A stretch of DNA of 64,000 bases from Bacteroidota bacterium (GCA_026391805.1 JAPLDJ010000024.1:234014-298013), one strand, 5' to 3'; counted from the stretch's first letter, positions 9,261 through 19,146 are shown. Numbers and translations are program-made. The notes: generated by a model not told the origin, from the letters alone.

Positions 9261-9713
9261 ATGATGAAGAAAACATCAGAAGAAAATTTTGAAGCGGTCC
9301 GGAAGATCTTTACGGAGTATCTTGAAAAAAATGCCCATCGCAAGACCCCCGAAAGGTTTACCATTTTGAAAGAGATTTTTGCCACCGATGGCCACTTTGA
9401 TATCGAATCCCTTTACATCCGGATGAAAAATCATAAGTACAGGGTCAGCAGGGCAACGCTTTACAATACCATCGAATTATTGCTCGACTGCGGTCTTGTA
9501 ACAAAGCACCAGTTTGGCACCAATTACGCGCAGTTTGAGAAATCGACGCTGATGCGGCAGCACGATCACTTCATTTTTAATGATTCCGGGGACGTCATAG
9601 AATTTTATGATCCCCGGGTTGAAGAGATCCGCAAGGAGATTGAGCATCTCTATAACATCCATGTCACCCATTATTCACTGACTTTTTACGGGAATACCAA
9701 ACCGAAGAAGTAA
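9261..9713 (+). CDS. Fur family transcriptional regulator lacking the usual zinc cysteines
   Basis: The 150-residue product shows the Fur winged-helix (RKTPERFTILKEIFATDGHF; RVSRATLYNTIELLLDCGLV is helix-wing) and a C-terminal dimerisation domain containing the QHDHF metal-site segment. At the position where Fur proteins normally have CxxC (HDHLICxxCG), this one has HDHFIFNDSGDVIEF, so neither structural-zinc Cys is present; no second CxxC occurs at the C-terminus, which ends in Lys residues. It may still bind a regulatory metal through the His/Asp/Glu residues. It starts at ATG 9261 or the adjacent ATG 9264, and purA follows after only 12 bases, so the two are almost certainly co-transcribed. 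Target genes cannot be told from the sequence. Confidence 0.85.
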   Translation: MMKKTSEENFEAVRKIFTEYLEKNAHRKTPERFTILKEIFATDGHFDIESLYIRMKNHKYRVSRATLYNTIELLLDCGLVTKHQFGTNYAQFEKSTLMRQHDHFIFNDSGDVIEFYDPRVEEIRKEIEHLYNIHVTHYSLTFYGNTKPKK

Positions 9714-9725
9714 ATTCCTCCGCCC

Positions 9726-11015
9726 ATGAAGGTTGATGTAATCCTTGGATTACAATGGGGCGATGAAGGCAAAGGAAAGATCGTTGATGTCTTCACCCCG
9801 AAGTATGATATCATTGCCCGTTTCCAGGGTGGTCCGAATGCAGGACACACCATCATCTTTGAAGGAAAAAAGTTCATCCTTCATACGATTCCTTCCGGTA
9901 TTTTTCACCCGACAACCCTGAACCTCATCGGAAACGGGGTCATCCTGGATCCCTACATTTTCATGAAAGAGATCGATACTCTTTCAGCCTCTGGCATTCA
10001 TGCAGAAGAAAACCTGCTGATCTCCAGCCGTGCACACCTTATTCTTCCCAGCCACCGGTTGCTGGATGCTGTATCTGAAACCCGGAAAGGCGCTGCAAAG
10101 ATCGGATCAACGCTGAAAGGAATCGGACCAACCTATACCGATAAGATCGGAAGAAACGGCCTTCGTGTCGGGACCATGCGGAGACCGGATTTCAGGGATC
10201 ATTACAATGCCTTGAAGGAACTGCACTTTCATACCATTCATGCCTGTGGTGCAGACCCGGATGGATTTACCCTCGACGGACTGCCCTTCGGGGAGTATGA
10301 GAAGAAATGGTTTGAAGCGGTTGAGCGGATGAAGATTTTCAAGTTGGTGGAAGGCGAGCAATTTCTGAACAAATGCCTCGATGAAGGAAAAACCGTGATG
10401 GCCGAAGGAGCCCAGGGCACGCTGCTCGATGTTGATTTCGGTTCCTACCCGTTTGTCACCTCATCCAATACGATTGCAGCCGGAGTTTGCAACGGACTGG
10501 GGATTTCTCCTCACCGCATCGGTACGATTTACGGGGTGTTCAAAGCCTATTGCACACGGGTTGGATCGGGGCCTTTCCCGACAGAACTGAAGGATGAGAC
10601 CGGGGAGACGCTCCGGCGCAACGGGAATGAATACGGTTCCACCACCGGGCGTCCGCGCCGCTGCGGATGGCTTGACCTTCCGGCGCTGAAATATTCCATC
10701 ATGCTCAACGGGGTTGATACCCTCATCATGATGAAGACCGATGTAATGAACTCTTTTGAAACGATAAAGGTTTGCCTGAATTACAAATCCGGGGGTGAGA
10801 TCTGTGAAGAATTCCCGTTCGATCTTGCTGATGAAGACCTGGAACCGGTATATGATGAACTTGAAGGATGGAACACTACGTTGGATGAGGTAAAGACATT
10901 CGACGCCCTTCCAGCACTTTTAAAGGATTATATCCGGTTTATTGAAAATGAAGTTGGAGTTCCGGTTGAGATGATCTCGGTCGGTCCCGACCGTGTTCAG
11001 ACGCTCAGTCGTTAA
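9726..11015 (+). CDS. purA: Adenylosuccinate synthase
   Basis: PurA converts IMP, aspartate and GTP into adenylosuccinate, the first committed step to AMP. The 429-residue protein has the family signature at the N-terminus (LGLQWGDEGKGKIVDVF, residues 6-22) with the catalytic Asp/Lys/His set, the GGPNAGHTI loop, GPTYTDKIGRNGLRVG in the IMP site, and the GTP-site segment STTGRPRRCGW (about 299-309). Length is normal. It follows the Fur-like gene by 12 bases and converges on infB with only 3 bases between stop codons, leaving no room for a separate terminator. Confidence 0.98.
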   Translation: MKVDVILGLQWGDEGKGKIVDVFTPKYDIIARFQGGPNAGHTIIFEGKKFILHTIPSGIFHPTTLNLIGNGVILDPYIFMKEIDTLSASGIHAEENLLISSRAHLILPSHRLLDAVSETRKGAAKIGSTLKGIGPTYTDKIGRNGLRVGTMRRPDFRDHYNALKELHFHTIHACGADPDGFTLDGLPFGEYEKKWFEAVERMKIFKLVEGEQFLNKCLDEGKTVMAEGAQGTLLDVDFGSYPFVTSSNTIAAGVCNGLGISPHRIGTIYGVFKAYCTRVGSGPFPTELKDETGETLRRNGNEYGSTTGRPRRCGWLDLPALKYSIMLNGVDTLIMMKTDVMNSFETIKVCLNYKSGGEICEEFPFDLADEDLEPVYDELEGWNTTLDEVKTFDALPALLKDYIRFIENEVGVPVEMISVGPDRVQTLSR

Positions 11016-11018
11016 GGA

Positions 11019-14000
11019 TTACAGCCTGCGCTTGATTTCAATTTCTTCGTAGCCTTCAACAATGTCGCCAACTTTGATATCATTAAAATTATCAATGTTG
11101 AGACCGCATTCGTAACCCGACTGTACCTCTTTCACATCATCCTTAAACCGCTTCAGGGAGCCGAGCATTCCGGTATAAACGACAATGCCATCGCGGATGA
11201 CCCGAATCCTCGTGTGACGGGTGACTTTTCCGTCCAGGACATAGCAACCTGCAACCGTTCCGACCTTTGTGATCTTAAAGACATCGCGGACCTCAATGTT
11301 GCAGAGGATCTTTTCTTCAATTTCCGGAGAAAGCATCCCTTCGATGGCGGCCTTGATCTCTTCGATGGCCTGGTAAATGATTGAATAGAGACGGATGTCG
11401 ATCTGCTCCTGTTCTGCCAGTTTACGTGCACTCAGCGAAGGACGGACCTGGAATCCGACAATGATGGCGTTGGATGCGGATGCCAGCAAAACGTCAGACT
11501 CCGTGATGGCGCCGACCGATTTGTGGATCACCGATACCATAACCTCTTCGGTCGACAGCTTCAGCAGGGAATCAGACAGTGCTTCCACGGATCCGTCGAC
11601 GTCGCCTTTGACGATGAGGTTAAGTTCCTTGAAATCGCCGATGGCAATACGACGGCCGATTTCGTCAAGTGTGATGTGCTTCTGTGTACGGATGCCCTGT
11701 TCGCGCTGCAACTGGAGCCGCTTGTTGGCAATCGACTTCACCTCCTTCTCGTCGGTCATGACATTGAAAATGTCCCCGGCCTGGGGAGCGCCATTCAATC
11801 CGAGCATCAGTAATGGAGCAGAAGGCCCGGCTTCCCGGATCGCCTGGTTCCGTTCGTTGTACATGGCTTTTACTTTGCCATAGGTGGATCCTGCAAGGAC
11901 CATATCACCAACCTTGAGCGTGCCGTTCTGCACCAGAAGCTTGGCCACATATCCGCGGCCTTTGTCGAGCGACGACTCAATCACCGTTCCAAGGGCAAGA
12001 CGCTTCGGGTTTGCCTTCAGGGTTAGCATTTCAGCTTCCAGCAATACCTTGTCAAGCAATTCGCTGACATTGGTCCCTGCTTTTGCCGAGATCTCCTGCG
12101 ACTGATAATTTCCGCCCCAGTCCTCAACAAGGATGTTCATTTTCGAAAGCTCTTCCTTGACTTTCTCAGGATTGGCGTTCTGTTTATCGATCTTGTTGAT
12201 GGCAAAAACAATGGGAACCTGTGCTGCCAGTGCATGGTTGATGGCTTCCCGCGTCTGTGGCATCACGTTGTCATCGGCAGCAATGACGATGATCGCAACG
12301 TCGGTGATTTTTGCTCCTCTTGCACGCATGGCGGTAAATGCCTCGTGACCGGGGGTATCGAGGAAGGTGATGGCTTTTCCATTTTCCAGCTGGACTTCAT
12401 AGGCTCCGATATGCTGGGTAATTCCTCCTGCTTCTCCTGCTACTACATTTGCTTTTCGGATATAATCGAGCAGCTTGGTCTTCCCGTGGTCGACATGTCC
12501 CATGACCGTTACGATGGGGGAGCGGTGTTCAAGGTCCTCTTCAGAATCCTTCTCTTCCTGGCTGGAGATGGCTTCCTGTACATCCACGCTGACAAATTCA
12601 ACCTGGTAACCGAACTCATCGGCCACGAGCGTCAGTGTTTCCGCGTCAAGCCGCTGGTTGATTGAAACAAACAAACCGAGCGACATACAGGTAGAGATAA
12701 TGTTCGTGACCGGCACGTTCATCATCGTGGCCAGATCATTGGCCGTCACAAATTCAGTGACCTGGATCACTTTCTTGCCTTCTTCGAACTTCTCCTGCTC
12801 CTGTTGCGCCTGCTGGCTGACGGCTTCACGTTTCAGCCTGCGGTATTTCGAAGCCTTGGATTTTCCGACCGGACCCAGGCGGGCCAGTGTTTCCTTGATC
12901 TGCTTCTGAATATCTTCCTCGCTCAGTTCAGGTTTAACAACATCCCTGTAACCACCCTTTCTTGCTGCGACACGCGGCCTGTTTTTTGAATGGTCGGTGC
13001 TGGTCTCTTCAGTCGGGAGGATTTCTCCCATCTGCTTCTTGATCCGCTTGCGTTTTTTCTTCTTTCCTTTAACGGTTTCATCAGAAGATGAAGCCACCGG
13101 TTTCTTCTTGTCGGCAGGTTTCCGGACCTCCGGTAATTTCATGGTTCCCAGGATGACCGGCCCGGCCAGGCTGATCTTTTCACGGGGCAGGAATTTTTCG
13201 TCAAATACCGGTATTTCCGCGGCGATCTCCCCGATTTCAGCAGGACCCTCATCGGCTGCGACCGGAATGGATTCCGGGATCTCCTCAGCGATAACAATTT
13301 CTGACGGAGCTGCAGTCGTTTCTTCAGCAATTTCAGCCTCTTTCTCTTTTCCTTTTTTAGCTTTACCTTTTTTGGCAGGCTTTCTTTCAACACTTTCGAG
13401 ATCGAGTTTTCCAACGATCGTTATTCCTGGGACCGATTTTTTGGGTTTCTTTTCCTCCGTGATGACCTCTTCAGCAACTATTTCAGCAGCTTCAGGAGCC
13501 TCCCCGGCTTTCTTTTTTGAGGTTTTTTCGGCTTTCTTCTTTCCGGTTTCAGCGGGCTTTTCTTCCGCTTTTTCTTCAATTGCTTTCTTTGCCGGCTTAA
13601 CGGTTTCCGCTGCAGTTTTTTGTGCTTCTTTGGCTGGAGCTGCCTCTATTTTGGGCTCTTCTTTGGCCGGTTCTTTTACAGCCGGTTCGGTGACTTTTTT
13701 CTGGGTCTCAAATAGTTTCTTGTTGTACTCCAGTGCGGCATTCTTGATGTACAACGGCTCATCCAGTTCATTTTCCTTCTCTTTTGAGGCCTGCCGCTTG
13801 GCATCGATCGTGATGGTTTCATGCTGTGTGAAATGCAAGCCGATCTTCTGAGCCTCTTCCTTGACGTGCTTTTCAGTGGCAAATTCTTTCATGAGGAGGT
13901 TGTACATCTCCTGGGAAAGCTTGCTGTTGGGATCCTTCTCGACGGAAAATCCTTTCTTCAGAAGGAAATCCACGATGGTGGAAACCCCAATGTTAAACTC

Positions 14001-14045
14001 ACGTGCGGCTTTGCTAAGCCTGATTGTCATTGTGCCTTCACTCAT
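11019..14045 (-). CDS. infB: Translation initiation factor IF-2
   Basis: IF-2 places fMet-tRNA on the 30S subunit and promotes subunit joining. The 1008-residue form is long. Residues 6-60 hold the IF2_N helix bundle ([20 protein letters not shown]); 90-400 is a low-complexity Lys/Glu/Ala/Pro linker; a second IF2_N-like segment follows ([20 protein letters not shown], about 425); the G domain starts near 510 with [20 protein letters not shown] and NKIDK; domains II, III and the C-terminal fMet-tRNA-binding domain end at EIEIKRRL. An alternative start at 14030 (MTIRLSK) matches relatives better than 14045; both are possible. It is the last gene of the rimP-nusA-infB operon, 52 bases after nusA. 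Confidence 0.97.
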   Translation of the reverse strand: MSEGTMTIRLSKAAREFNIGVSTIVDFLLKKGFSVEKDPNSKLSQEMYNLLMKEFATEKHVKEEAQKIGLHFTQHETITIDAKRQASKEKENELDEPLYIKNAALEYNKKLFETQKKVTEPAVKEPAKEEPKIEAAPAKEAQKTAAETVKPAKKAIEEKAEEKPAETGKKKAEKTSKKKAGEAPEAAEIVAEEVITEEKKPKKSVPGITIVGKLDLESVERKPAKKGKAKKGKEKEAEIAEETTAAPSEIVIAEEIPESIPVAADEGPAEIGEIAAEIPVFDEKFLPREKISLAGPVILGTMKLPEVRKPADKKKPVASSSDETVKGKKKKRKRIKKQMGEILPTEETSTDHSKNRPRVAARKGGYRDVVKPELSEEDIQKQIKETLARLGPVGKSKASKYRRLKREAVSQQAQQEQEKFEEGKKVIQVTEFVTANDLATMMNVPVTNIISTCMSLGLFVSINQRLDAETLTLVADEFGYQVEFVSVDVQEAISSQEEKDSEEDLEHRSPIVTVMGHVDHGKTKLLDYIRKANVVAGEAGGITQHIGAYEVQLENGKAITFLDTPGHEAFTAMRARGAKITDVAIIVIAADDNVMPQTREAINHALAAQVPIVFAINKIDKQNANPEKVKEELSKMNILVEDWGGNYQSQEISAKAGTNVSELLDKVLLEAEMLTLKANPKRLALGTVIESSLDKGRGYVAKLLVQNGTLKVGDMVLAGSTYGKVKAMYNERNQAIREAGPSAPLLMLGLNGAPQAGDIFNVMTDEKEVKSIANKRLQLQREQGIRTQKHITLDEIGRRIAIGDFKELNLIVKGDVDGSVEALSDSLLKLSTEEVMVSVIHKSVGAITESDVLLASASNAIIVGFQVRPSLSARKLAEQEQIDIRLYSIIYQAIEEIKAAIEGMLSPEIEEKILCNIEVRDVFKITKVGTVAGCYVLDGKVTRHTRIRVIRDGIVVYTGMLGSLKRFKDDVKEVQSGYECGLNIDNFNDIKVGDIVEGYEEIEIKRRL

Positions 14046-14097
14046 AGATTATGGCTCACGGACCCTCACTGCGAAGGGCCGGTAAAATTAAGATTTT

Positions 14098-15333
14098 TTA
14101 TTCAAATTCGGCCCTAATAATGCGTACCACCTCATTCACCGTCTCCTCTTCAAGATCCGTGCGGTTAACAAGTTCCTGCACCTCAAGGTTTAATATGCTT
14201 TTCGCCGTGTCACAGCCGATTCCTTTTAGTGTATCGATGATCCACTGATCGATCTCGTCGGAGAATTCCTGGAGGTCGACATCCTCATTATCCACATCCG
14301 TGTCACGGTAAACATCGATCTCGTAACCGGTGAGTTTACCGGCGAGCTTGATGTTGAACCCGCCCTTGCCGATGGCCAGTGAAACCTGGTCGGGTTTCAT
14401 GTATACATCCGCTTTTTTGTTGGGCTCATCGATCACAATGGAAGTGATCTTGGCCGGACTCAGCGCGCGCTGGATGTAAAGCGACGGATTGGTGGTGTAA
14501 TTGATTACGTCGATGTTCTCGTTTTTAAGCTCGCGGACAATCCCGTGGATCCTTGATCCTTTCATGCCAACGCAGGCGCCAACAGGATCGATACGGTCGT
14601 CGTACGACTCAACAGCCAGTTTGGCCCTTTCTCCGGGAACCCTCACAATGTTCTTGATGCTGATAAGCCCGTCATAAACCTCGGGAACTTCCGATTCAAA
14701 CAGCCGCTCAAGAAAAACAGGGGAGGTCCTCGATAGAATGATGACCGGGTTGTTGTTGTTCATTTCCACTTTGGAAACAACCGCGCGGATGGTGTCGCCT
14801 TTACGGTAGAAATCGGACGGGATCTGCTCTGATTTCGGAAGGATCAGTTCAATGTTTTCATCATCCAGAACAAGGATCTCTTTTTTCCATACCTGGTAAA
14901 CTTCGCCGGAGACGATCTCACCGATCTTCTCTTTGTATTTTTTGAAGATGTTGTCCTTTTCATATTCCTGGATCTTGGAAATGAGATTCTGACGGATGGC
15001 AAGAATTTCCCTCCGCCCGAAATCGCCGAGTTTGATCTCCTCGGAGAGCTCTTCCCCGACCTCAAAATCCGGTTCGTTTTTTATGGCTTCAGATAAGGCA
15101 ACCTGTGCATTGGGGTCTTCCACGGCTCCGTCATCGACGATGATCCGGTTTCTCCAGATTTCGAGATCCCCTTTGTCGATGTTTACGATAATGTCGAAAT
15201 TATCTGCAGAGCCAAATCTTTTTGCAAGCATGTGCCTGAAAACATCCTCCAGGATGCGCATCATCGTTTCACGGTCGATGTTCTTAAATTCTTTGAATTC
15301 TGAAAAGGTTTCGACTAAATTGATGTGTTCCAT
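14098..15333 (-). CDS. nusA: Transcription termination/antitermination factor NusA
   Basis: NusA binds RNA polymerase and nascent RNA, modulating pausing, termination and antitermination. The 411-residue protein has the N-terminal RNAP-binding domain (NLVETFSEFKEFKNIDRETM), an S1 domain (GEIVSGEVYQVWKKEILVLD, about 145-165), and two KH domains with DPVGACVGMKGSRIHGIVRE (about 250) and VSLAIGKGGFNIKLAGKLTG (about 320). It stops after a short helix-hairpin-like tail (EFSDEIDQWIIDTLKGIGCD), without the tandem acidic repeats of proteobacterial NusA, as usual in Bacteroidota. It lies 9 bases downstream of rimP and ahead of infB, the classic arrangement. Confidence 0.97.
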   Translation of the reverse strand: MEHINLVETFSEFKEFKNIDRETMMRILEDVFRHMLAKRFGSADNFDIIVNIDKGDLEIWRNRIIVDDGAVEDPNAQVALSEAIKNEPDFEVGEELSEEIKLGDFGRREILAIRQNLISKIQEYEKDNIFKKYKEKIGEIVSGEVYQVWKKEILVLDDENIELILPKSEQIPSDFYRKGDTIRAVVSKVEMNNNNPVIILSRTSPVFLERLFESEVPEVYDGLISIKNIVRVPGERAKLAVESYDDRIDPVGACVGMKGSRIHGIVRELKNENIDVINYTTNPSLYIQRALSPAKITSIVIDEPNKKADVYMKPDQVSLAIGKGGFNIKLAGKLTGYEIDVYRDTDVDNEDVDLQEFSDEIDQWIIDTLKGIGCDTAKSILNLEVQELVNRTDLEEETVNEVVRIIRAEFE

Positions 15334-15342
15334 TTTATCAGA

Positions 15343-15801
15343 TTATTTCCCGATTTTGATTATGATTTTTGCTGTTTTTATTTCGGTCATCGGGAGAATT
15401 GTGTTTTCCCGTTGTGCCTCTTTTTTGTTCTTTTTTACCGGATGCTCCAGTTCCATGGTGTTTTCACTCACTCCTGCAAGGATTCCGGATATTTTGCTTC
15501 CATCCTGCGCCACCACTTCCAGTTCCCTTCCGATGTTCTTTCTGAACTGCCTGGGCAGGATCAGCGGCCGGTCGATGCCGTAGGAAGAAACCGTCAGGTC
15601 GAAATCTTCCTGCTCGCGGTCAAACCTGCTTTCGACGGCATGGTTGACTTCCCTGCAATCCAGGATCGTGATGCTCCGGTCGCCGTCGATGTAAATTGCG
15701 ATCCGGTTTGAAGGCTGAACAACGGCTTCCACAAGGAACATATCGGTTCCTTCCAGGATCTCATTCACGGCCTTCACGATCTCATCTTTTGTGATCATCA
15801 C
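15343..15801 (-). CDS. rimP: Ribosome maturation factor RimP
   Basis: RimP assists assembly of the 30S subunit. The 152-residue protein contains the N-terminal alpha/beta domain with VQPSNRIAIYIDGDRSITIL and the motif YGIDRPLILPRQFRKNIG (about 85-102), then the SH3-like C-terminal domain (VVAQDGSKISGILAGVSENT). Two Met codons (15801, 15798) could start it. It is the first gene of rimP-nusA-infB; its ATG is only about 20 bases beyond a strong hairpin in the leader, so its expression is probably regulated at that point. Confidence 0.93.
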   Translation of the reverse strand: MMITKDEIVKAVNEILEGTDMFLVEAVVQPSNRIAIYIDGDRSITILDCREVNHAVESRFDREQEDFDLTVSSYGIDRPLILPRQFRKNIGRELEVVAQDGSKISGILAGVSENTMELEHPVKKNKKEAQRENTILPMTEIKTAKIIIKIGK

Positions 15802-15811
15802 GATGTTTTGT

Positions 15812-15841
15812 TAATAAAAGAGGGGACTTCAGGTCCCCTCT
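15812..15841 (-). promoter_or_regulatory. Attenuator-like hairpin in the rimP-nusA-infB leader
   Basis: On the minus strand A-GAGGGGAC-CTGAA-GTCCCCTC-T is a perfect 9-bp stem with a 5-base loop, followed immediately by TTTATT. It lies between a strong promoter (15882-15915) and the rimP ATG (15801), so it is in the 5' leader, not at the end of an upstream gene. It looks like an intrinsic terminator/attenuator or a block near the ribosome site. NusA is a natural candidate to act on it, which would give feedback control; that is inference. Confidence 0.7.
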
Positions 15842-15881
15842 AATTTCTTCTGCAAGTAATGCGAAAAGTGCATTTCGGCTG

Positions 15882-15915
15882 CAAAGATACTATAAATAAT
15901 TCAAATTGCAAAAAA
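15882..15915 (-). promoter_or_regulatory. Promoter of rimP-nusA-infB
   Basis: Minus-strand TTTTTTG (15909-15915), a 19-base spacer, then TATCTTTG (15882-15889): an essentially perfect Bacteroidota TTTG-N19-TAnnTTTG promoter. Predicted start near 15875, giving a leader of about 74 bases. Confidence 0.85.
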
Positions 15916-15954
15916 GTTTAAGTTGCCTTCCGCGTTACACGATACTCGGTACAT

Positions 15955-16260
15955 GTTTCACGCGGGTATTGTATTTCTTGCTTTTCGCCTTTCGCCATTT
16001 ATCATTGCGAGCCCCGCATAAGCGGGGTAAACTCTGCGAAGCAACCTCCATCTTTAAAATTCACCACAGATATTCACAGATTTTACAGATTAAGGCACAG
16101 ATTATTTTTCGCCCTTTCGCTATCTCGCCCTTTCGCTATTTTTTTATTCACCACAGATATTCACAGATTACACAGATTAAGGCACAGATTATTTTCCATC
16201 CTCCATCCTCCGACCTCCGACTTCCGACATCAGACCTCGGACTTCCTGGAATCAGGTTGT
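15955..16260. repeat. Intergenic repeat cluster upstream of the efflux operon
   Basis: No gene is seen here. Components: CATTGCGAGCCCCGCATAAGC with hairpin CCCCGC-ATAA-GCGGGG at about 16004-16030; two nearly identical 50-base copies of a CACCACAGATATTCACAGAT element (16061-16110 and 16148-16197); short CGCCCTTTCGCTAT repeats between them; and a CTCCGACCTCCGACTTCCGA low-complexity tract (16198-16250). The CACAGAT element recurs at 23370-23415 and the CTCCGACCTC type recurs at several other intergenic sites. Confidence 0.75.
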
Positions 16261-16273
16261 CCGGTATTTTATT

Positions 16274-16281
16274 TATCTTTG
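16274..16281 (+). promoter_or_regulatory. Putative -7 element of the emrAB-tolC operon
   Basis: TATCTTTG (TAnnTTTG consensus) 110 bases upstream of the EmrA-like ATG; the -33 region is not well matched. No repressor gene of MarR or TetR type lies alongside. Confidence 0.45.
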
Positions 16282-16391
16282 AAGCGCGGAAACACAGGTG
16301 GTCTGCGGTGAAAACAAGTAGGGGATGTGTTATCGGGATTGGAGAAATATTCAACCGGGGCAGTATCCGGGAACAAAAGTCGTAAAGAACA

Positions 16392-17411
16392 ATGGAGACA
16401 ACCAGCAACAATAGAAGCAAAAAAGGCAGGAAGATCCGGGCATATATTGCCCTGGCGATCGTAATCATCGCATTGGCCATTTTCGGATGGCGATGGTATC
16501 AGAATTATACATCCTATTTTTCCACGGATGATGCTTACATCGATGCCGATAAGGTTGCCGTCAGCTCGAGGATACTGGGAAGGATCACGTTCCTTCACGC
16601 CGATGAAGGCGATACTGTAAGTACCGGGCAACTGCTGGTGGAACTCGACAGCAGTGACCTGTTTTCACAAAAACAACAGGCGGTCGCTGTAAAAGAACAG
16701 GCAAAGGCCGCTGTTTCACAGGCTACGGCACGCCTTGAGCTGGATCAGAAAAATAAAGTTGTTCAGGAGATCAACCTGGCCAGGGCTAAGGAAGACCTCG
16801 ACCGTGCTACTGCACAGTACGAAGGGAAGGTGATTTCCCGAGAACAATTCGATCACAGCAAGAAAACCTATGAATCGGCCGTAGCCCAGCTGGATGCATC
16901 AAAGGCCCAGCTGGAAGTCAGCAAATCACAGATCGCATCAGCGGAAAGTTCGACCAAAACAGCCGCAGCCCAGGTCGACGTACTTGAAACATCACTCCGG
17001 AACACCCGGATCTCGTGTCCCGGAAGTGGTCGTATTGCACGGAGATGGCTTTTGCCGGGCGATGTAGTTCAGCCCGGCCAGCCAGTCTTCACGATCACCC
17101 GTGATTCTGTTTTTTACGTCATGGCCTACTTTGAAGAGAATAAGATCGCCGGCATCCGCAATGGTAAAATTGCAGAGTTTACGGTCGATGCCTTTCCCGG
17201 AGCAACATTCTATGGCAAGGTCATCAATGTGGCCACCAACACGGCTGCGCAGTTTTCCCTGATCCCGCCAAACAATGCCTCCGGCAACTTCACAAAGGTC
17301 ACACAGCGCATCCCGGTCAAGATTGCGATCGATTCTGTTAAAGAGAATAAGGAATACCCGCACATGCGCCTTACCGCCGGTATGTCGGTCCTGGTTAAGA
17401 TCATGAAATAA
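16392..17411 (+). CDS. EmrA/HlyD-type membrane fusion protein
   Basis: The periplasmic adaptor of a tripartite multidrug exporter, linking inner-membrane pump to outer-membrane channel. The 339-residue protein has a short basic N-terminus, one membrane segment (residues 16-33, IALAIVIIALAIFGW), a biotinyl-lipoyl-like half motif (YIDADKVAVSSRILGRITFL), a long Ala/Gln-rich alpha-hairpin (about 95-210), a second lipoyl half (TRISCPGSGRIARRWLLPGD) and the beta-barrel domain. Length is typical of EmrA. Its TAA overlaps the next gene's ATG (TAATG at 17409-17413), implying translational coupling to the MFS pump. Substrate range is unknown. Confidence 0.92.
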   Translation: METTSNNRSKKGRKIRAYIALAIVIIALAIFGWRWYQNYTSYFSTDDAYIDADKVAVSSRILGRITFLHADEGDTVSTGQLLVELDSSDLFSQKQQAVAVKEQAKAAVSQATARLELDQKNKVVQEINLARAKEDLDRATAQYEGKVISREQFDHSKKTYESAVAQLDASKAQLEVSKSQIASAESSTKTAAAQVDVLETSLRNTRISCPGSGRIARRWLLPGDVVQPGQPVFTITRDSVFYVMAYFEENKIAGIRNGKIAEFTVDAFPGATFYGKVINVATNTAAQFSLIPPNNASGNFTKVTQRIPVKIAIDSVKENKEYPHMRLTAGMSVLVKIMK

Positions 17412-19090
17412 TGTGGCATAAGGTTCCGGGCATTGGTCATCTCGGCGCGTTCATCCGTGCACAGAATGCAACATTCGATACGGACAGCCCAACCTATAAA
17501 TGGTGGCTGCTGGTCAATGTGATGATCGGGACTTTCATGGCCGTGCTGGACGCGACCATCGTGAATGTGGGACTTCCGAAGATCATGGCTTCGTTCGGTG
17601 TCGGCATCGATAAGATCGAATGGGTGCTCACCGCGTACATGCTTGCGCTGGCAGTCATGCTGCCAACCTCGGGGTGGCTGGCCGACCGGTTCGGTTACAA
17701 GCGGGTCTATTTTCTTGGCCTGTTCCTGTTCACCCTGGGTTCATTTCTTTGCGGGATCTCTCCGAATGAGGACCTGCTGATCTTTTCCCGGATCATACAG
17801 GGACTTGGTGCAGGATGTCTCATGCCGGTCGGCATGGCAATTATCACAAGGGAATTCCCACCTGAAAAAAGAGGAATTGCGCTCGGGTTCTGGTCGATCG
17901 CTTCTGCAGCATCGGTTTCTTTTGGCCCGCTCATCGGAGGGTACCTTGTCGACCGGTTCAGCTGGCCGCTGATCTTTGACGTTAACGTTCCCGTAGGGAT
18001 TGCAGGGATGCTGGCCACGGCGATCATCCAGAAAGAGTACCGGAACAAAAATACCGGACCTTTCGACGTGATCGGATTCGTTTCGGTATCAGTTTTCCTT
18101 CCCCTGCTCCTTTATGCCCTTACGGAAAGCAATGCAGCCACCAATTCGGCCGGTTGGTCCTCACCGGTTGTTCTTGTTTGTCTGGCGATCGCTGCCCTTG
18201 CCTTTGTCATTTTCATCTCGGCTGAATTCATCGTCGATCATCCGCTCATCGATCTGCGACTGCTCAAGGATCATAACTTTGCCATCGCCAACGTAGTGAC
18301 CTTCATCTTCGGGATCGGAATGTTTGGCAGCACCTTCCTGCTCCCCCTGTACCTGCAGAATTCGCTCGGATATACTGCCCTTCAGGCCGGTTCGGTATTC
18401 CTTCCTGTCGGGATCATCCAGGGTTTTGTAGCACCCATGGCGGGGATCGCATCCGGTAAAATCAATCCCAAGATACTGATCGTATTTGGCACCATTTTGC
18501 TGGCATTCACATTTTACCTTAACAGCGATATGTCATACATGACCGAACATAACTTTATCATGGTCACATTGTACCTCCGCGGGGTGGCCATGGGTGTTAT
18601 GTTTGCTCCATTGACGGCTGCGGCTGTTGTTGATATTCCGCGGCACAAAATGGGACAGGCTTCCGGCCTCGTAAATGTCATCCGGCAGGTGGGAGGGAGC
18701 TTCGGAGTTGCCCTTCTTACAACCATTCTTACAACCCGTATGACCTATCACACACAGGCATTCGGTGAAATGATCCAGGCAAATTCGCCGGTTTACCATT
18801 CGGTTATGAGAAACATCGGGCACTATGCCACGGCTGTTACCGGAAGTGCCGGTGACCTCGTTAACAAACAGAGTCAGTACATCCTGATGTCACACCTGTC
18901 GCGGCAATCCTTTGTCCAGTCCATCGATGATGACTTCCTCCTGGCAGCCCTGATCACGCTTGTCAGCGTCATCCCGGTCTTTTTCCTTAAGGTCGGACGA
19001 AAAGGAGCAGGCAGGATCGCCGGAAAGGAAGCAGCACTTGCAGCACAAAACGTTAAGGAGAACCAGTCCGCAGTTCACATTCCAGATTAA
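17411..19090 (+). CDS. EmrB/QacA (DHA2) family MFS drug:H+ antiporter
   Basis: A 559-residue inner-membrane transporter with about 14 predicted membrane segments, consistent with the DHA2 family. Visible motifs: D1 region (GTFMAVLDATIVNVGLPKIM, residues about 37-56), motif A (GWLADRFGYKR, about 83-93) and the antiporter motif C (GPLIGGYLVDRFSW, about 174-187). It should use the proton gradient to move toxic compounds into the EmrA-TolC conduit. It overlaps the EmrA gene by one base and is followed 56 bases later by a TolC-like gene. The soluble C-terminus is Lys/Ala-rich. Confidence 0.93.
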   Translation: MWHKVPGIGHLGAFIRAQNATFDTDSPTYKWWLLVNVMIGTFMAVLDATIVNVGLPKIMASFGVGIDKIEWVLTAYMLALAVMLPTSGWLADRFGYKRVYFLGLFLFTLGSFLCGISPNEDLLIFSRIIQGLGAGCLMPVGMAIITREFPPEKRGIALGFWSIASAASVSFGPLIGGYLVDRFSWPLIFDVNVPVGIAGMLATAIIQKEYRNKNTGPFDVIGFVSVSVFLPLLLYALTESNAATNSAGWSSPVVLVCLAIAALAFVIFISAEFIVDHPLIDLRLLKDHNFAIANVVTFIFGIGMFGSTFLLPLYLQNSLGYTALQAGSVFLPVGIIQGFVAPMAGIASGKINPKILIVFGTILLAFTFYLNSDMSYMTEHNFIMVTLYLRGVAMGVMFAPLTAAAVVDIPRHKMGQASGLVNVIRQVGGSFGVALLTTILTTRMTYHTQAFGEMIQANSPVYHSVMRNIGHYATAVTGSAGDLVNKQSQYILMSHLSRQSFVQSIDDDFLLAALITLVSVIPVFFLKVGRKGAGRIAGKEAALAAQNVKENQSAVHIPD

Positions 19091-19146
19091 AATCACAGTA
19101 CAGATAAGAACCTATGTTTCTTCACTGAAATCAAAATCAAAATAAA

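Noticed and set aside
12997-13851. 284-codon plus-strand ORF opposite infB
   Set aside because: Antisense of the Lys/Glu/Ala-rich IF-2 linker; the product is a Ser/Phe/Ala string produced by the complementary codons, without any domain.
15812-15841. Terminator of an upstream minus-strand gene
   Set aside because: A strong promoter lies only about 40 bases upstream of the hairpin and no minus-strand gene precedes it, so it belongs to the rimP leader.
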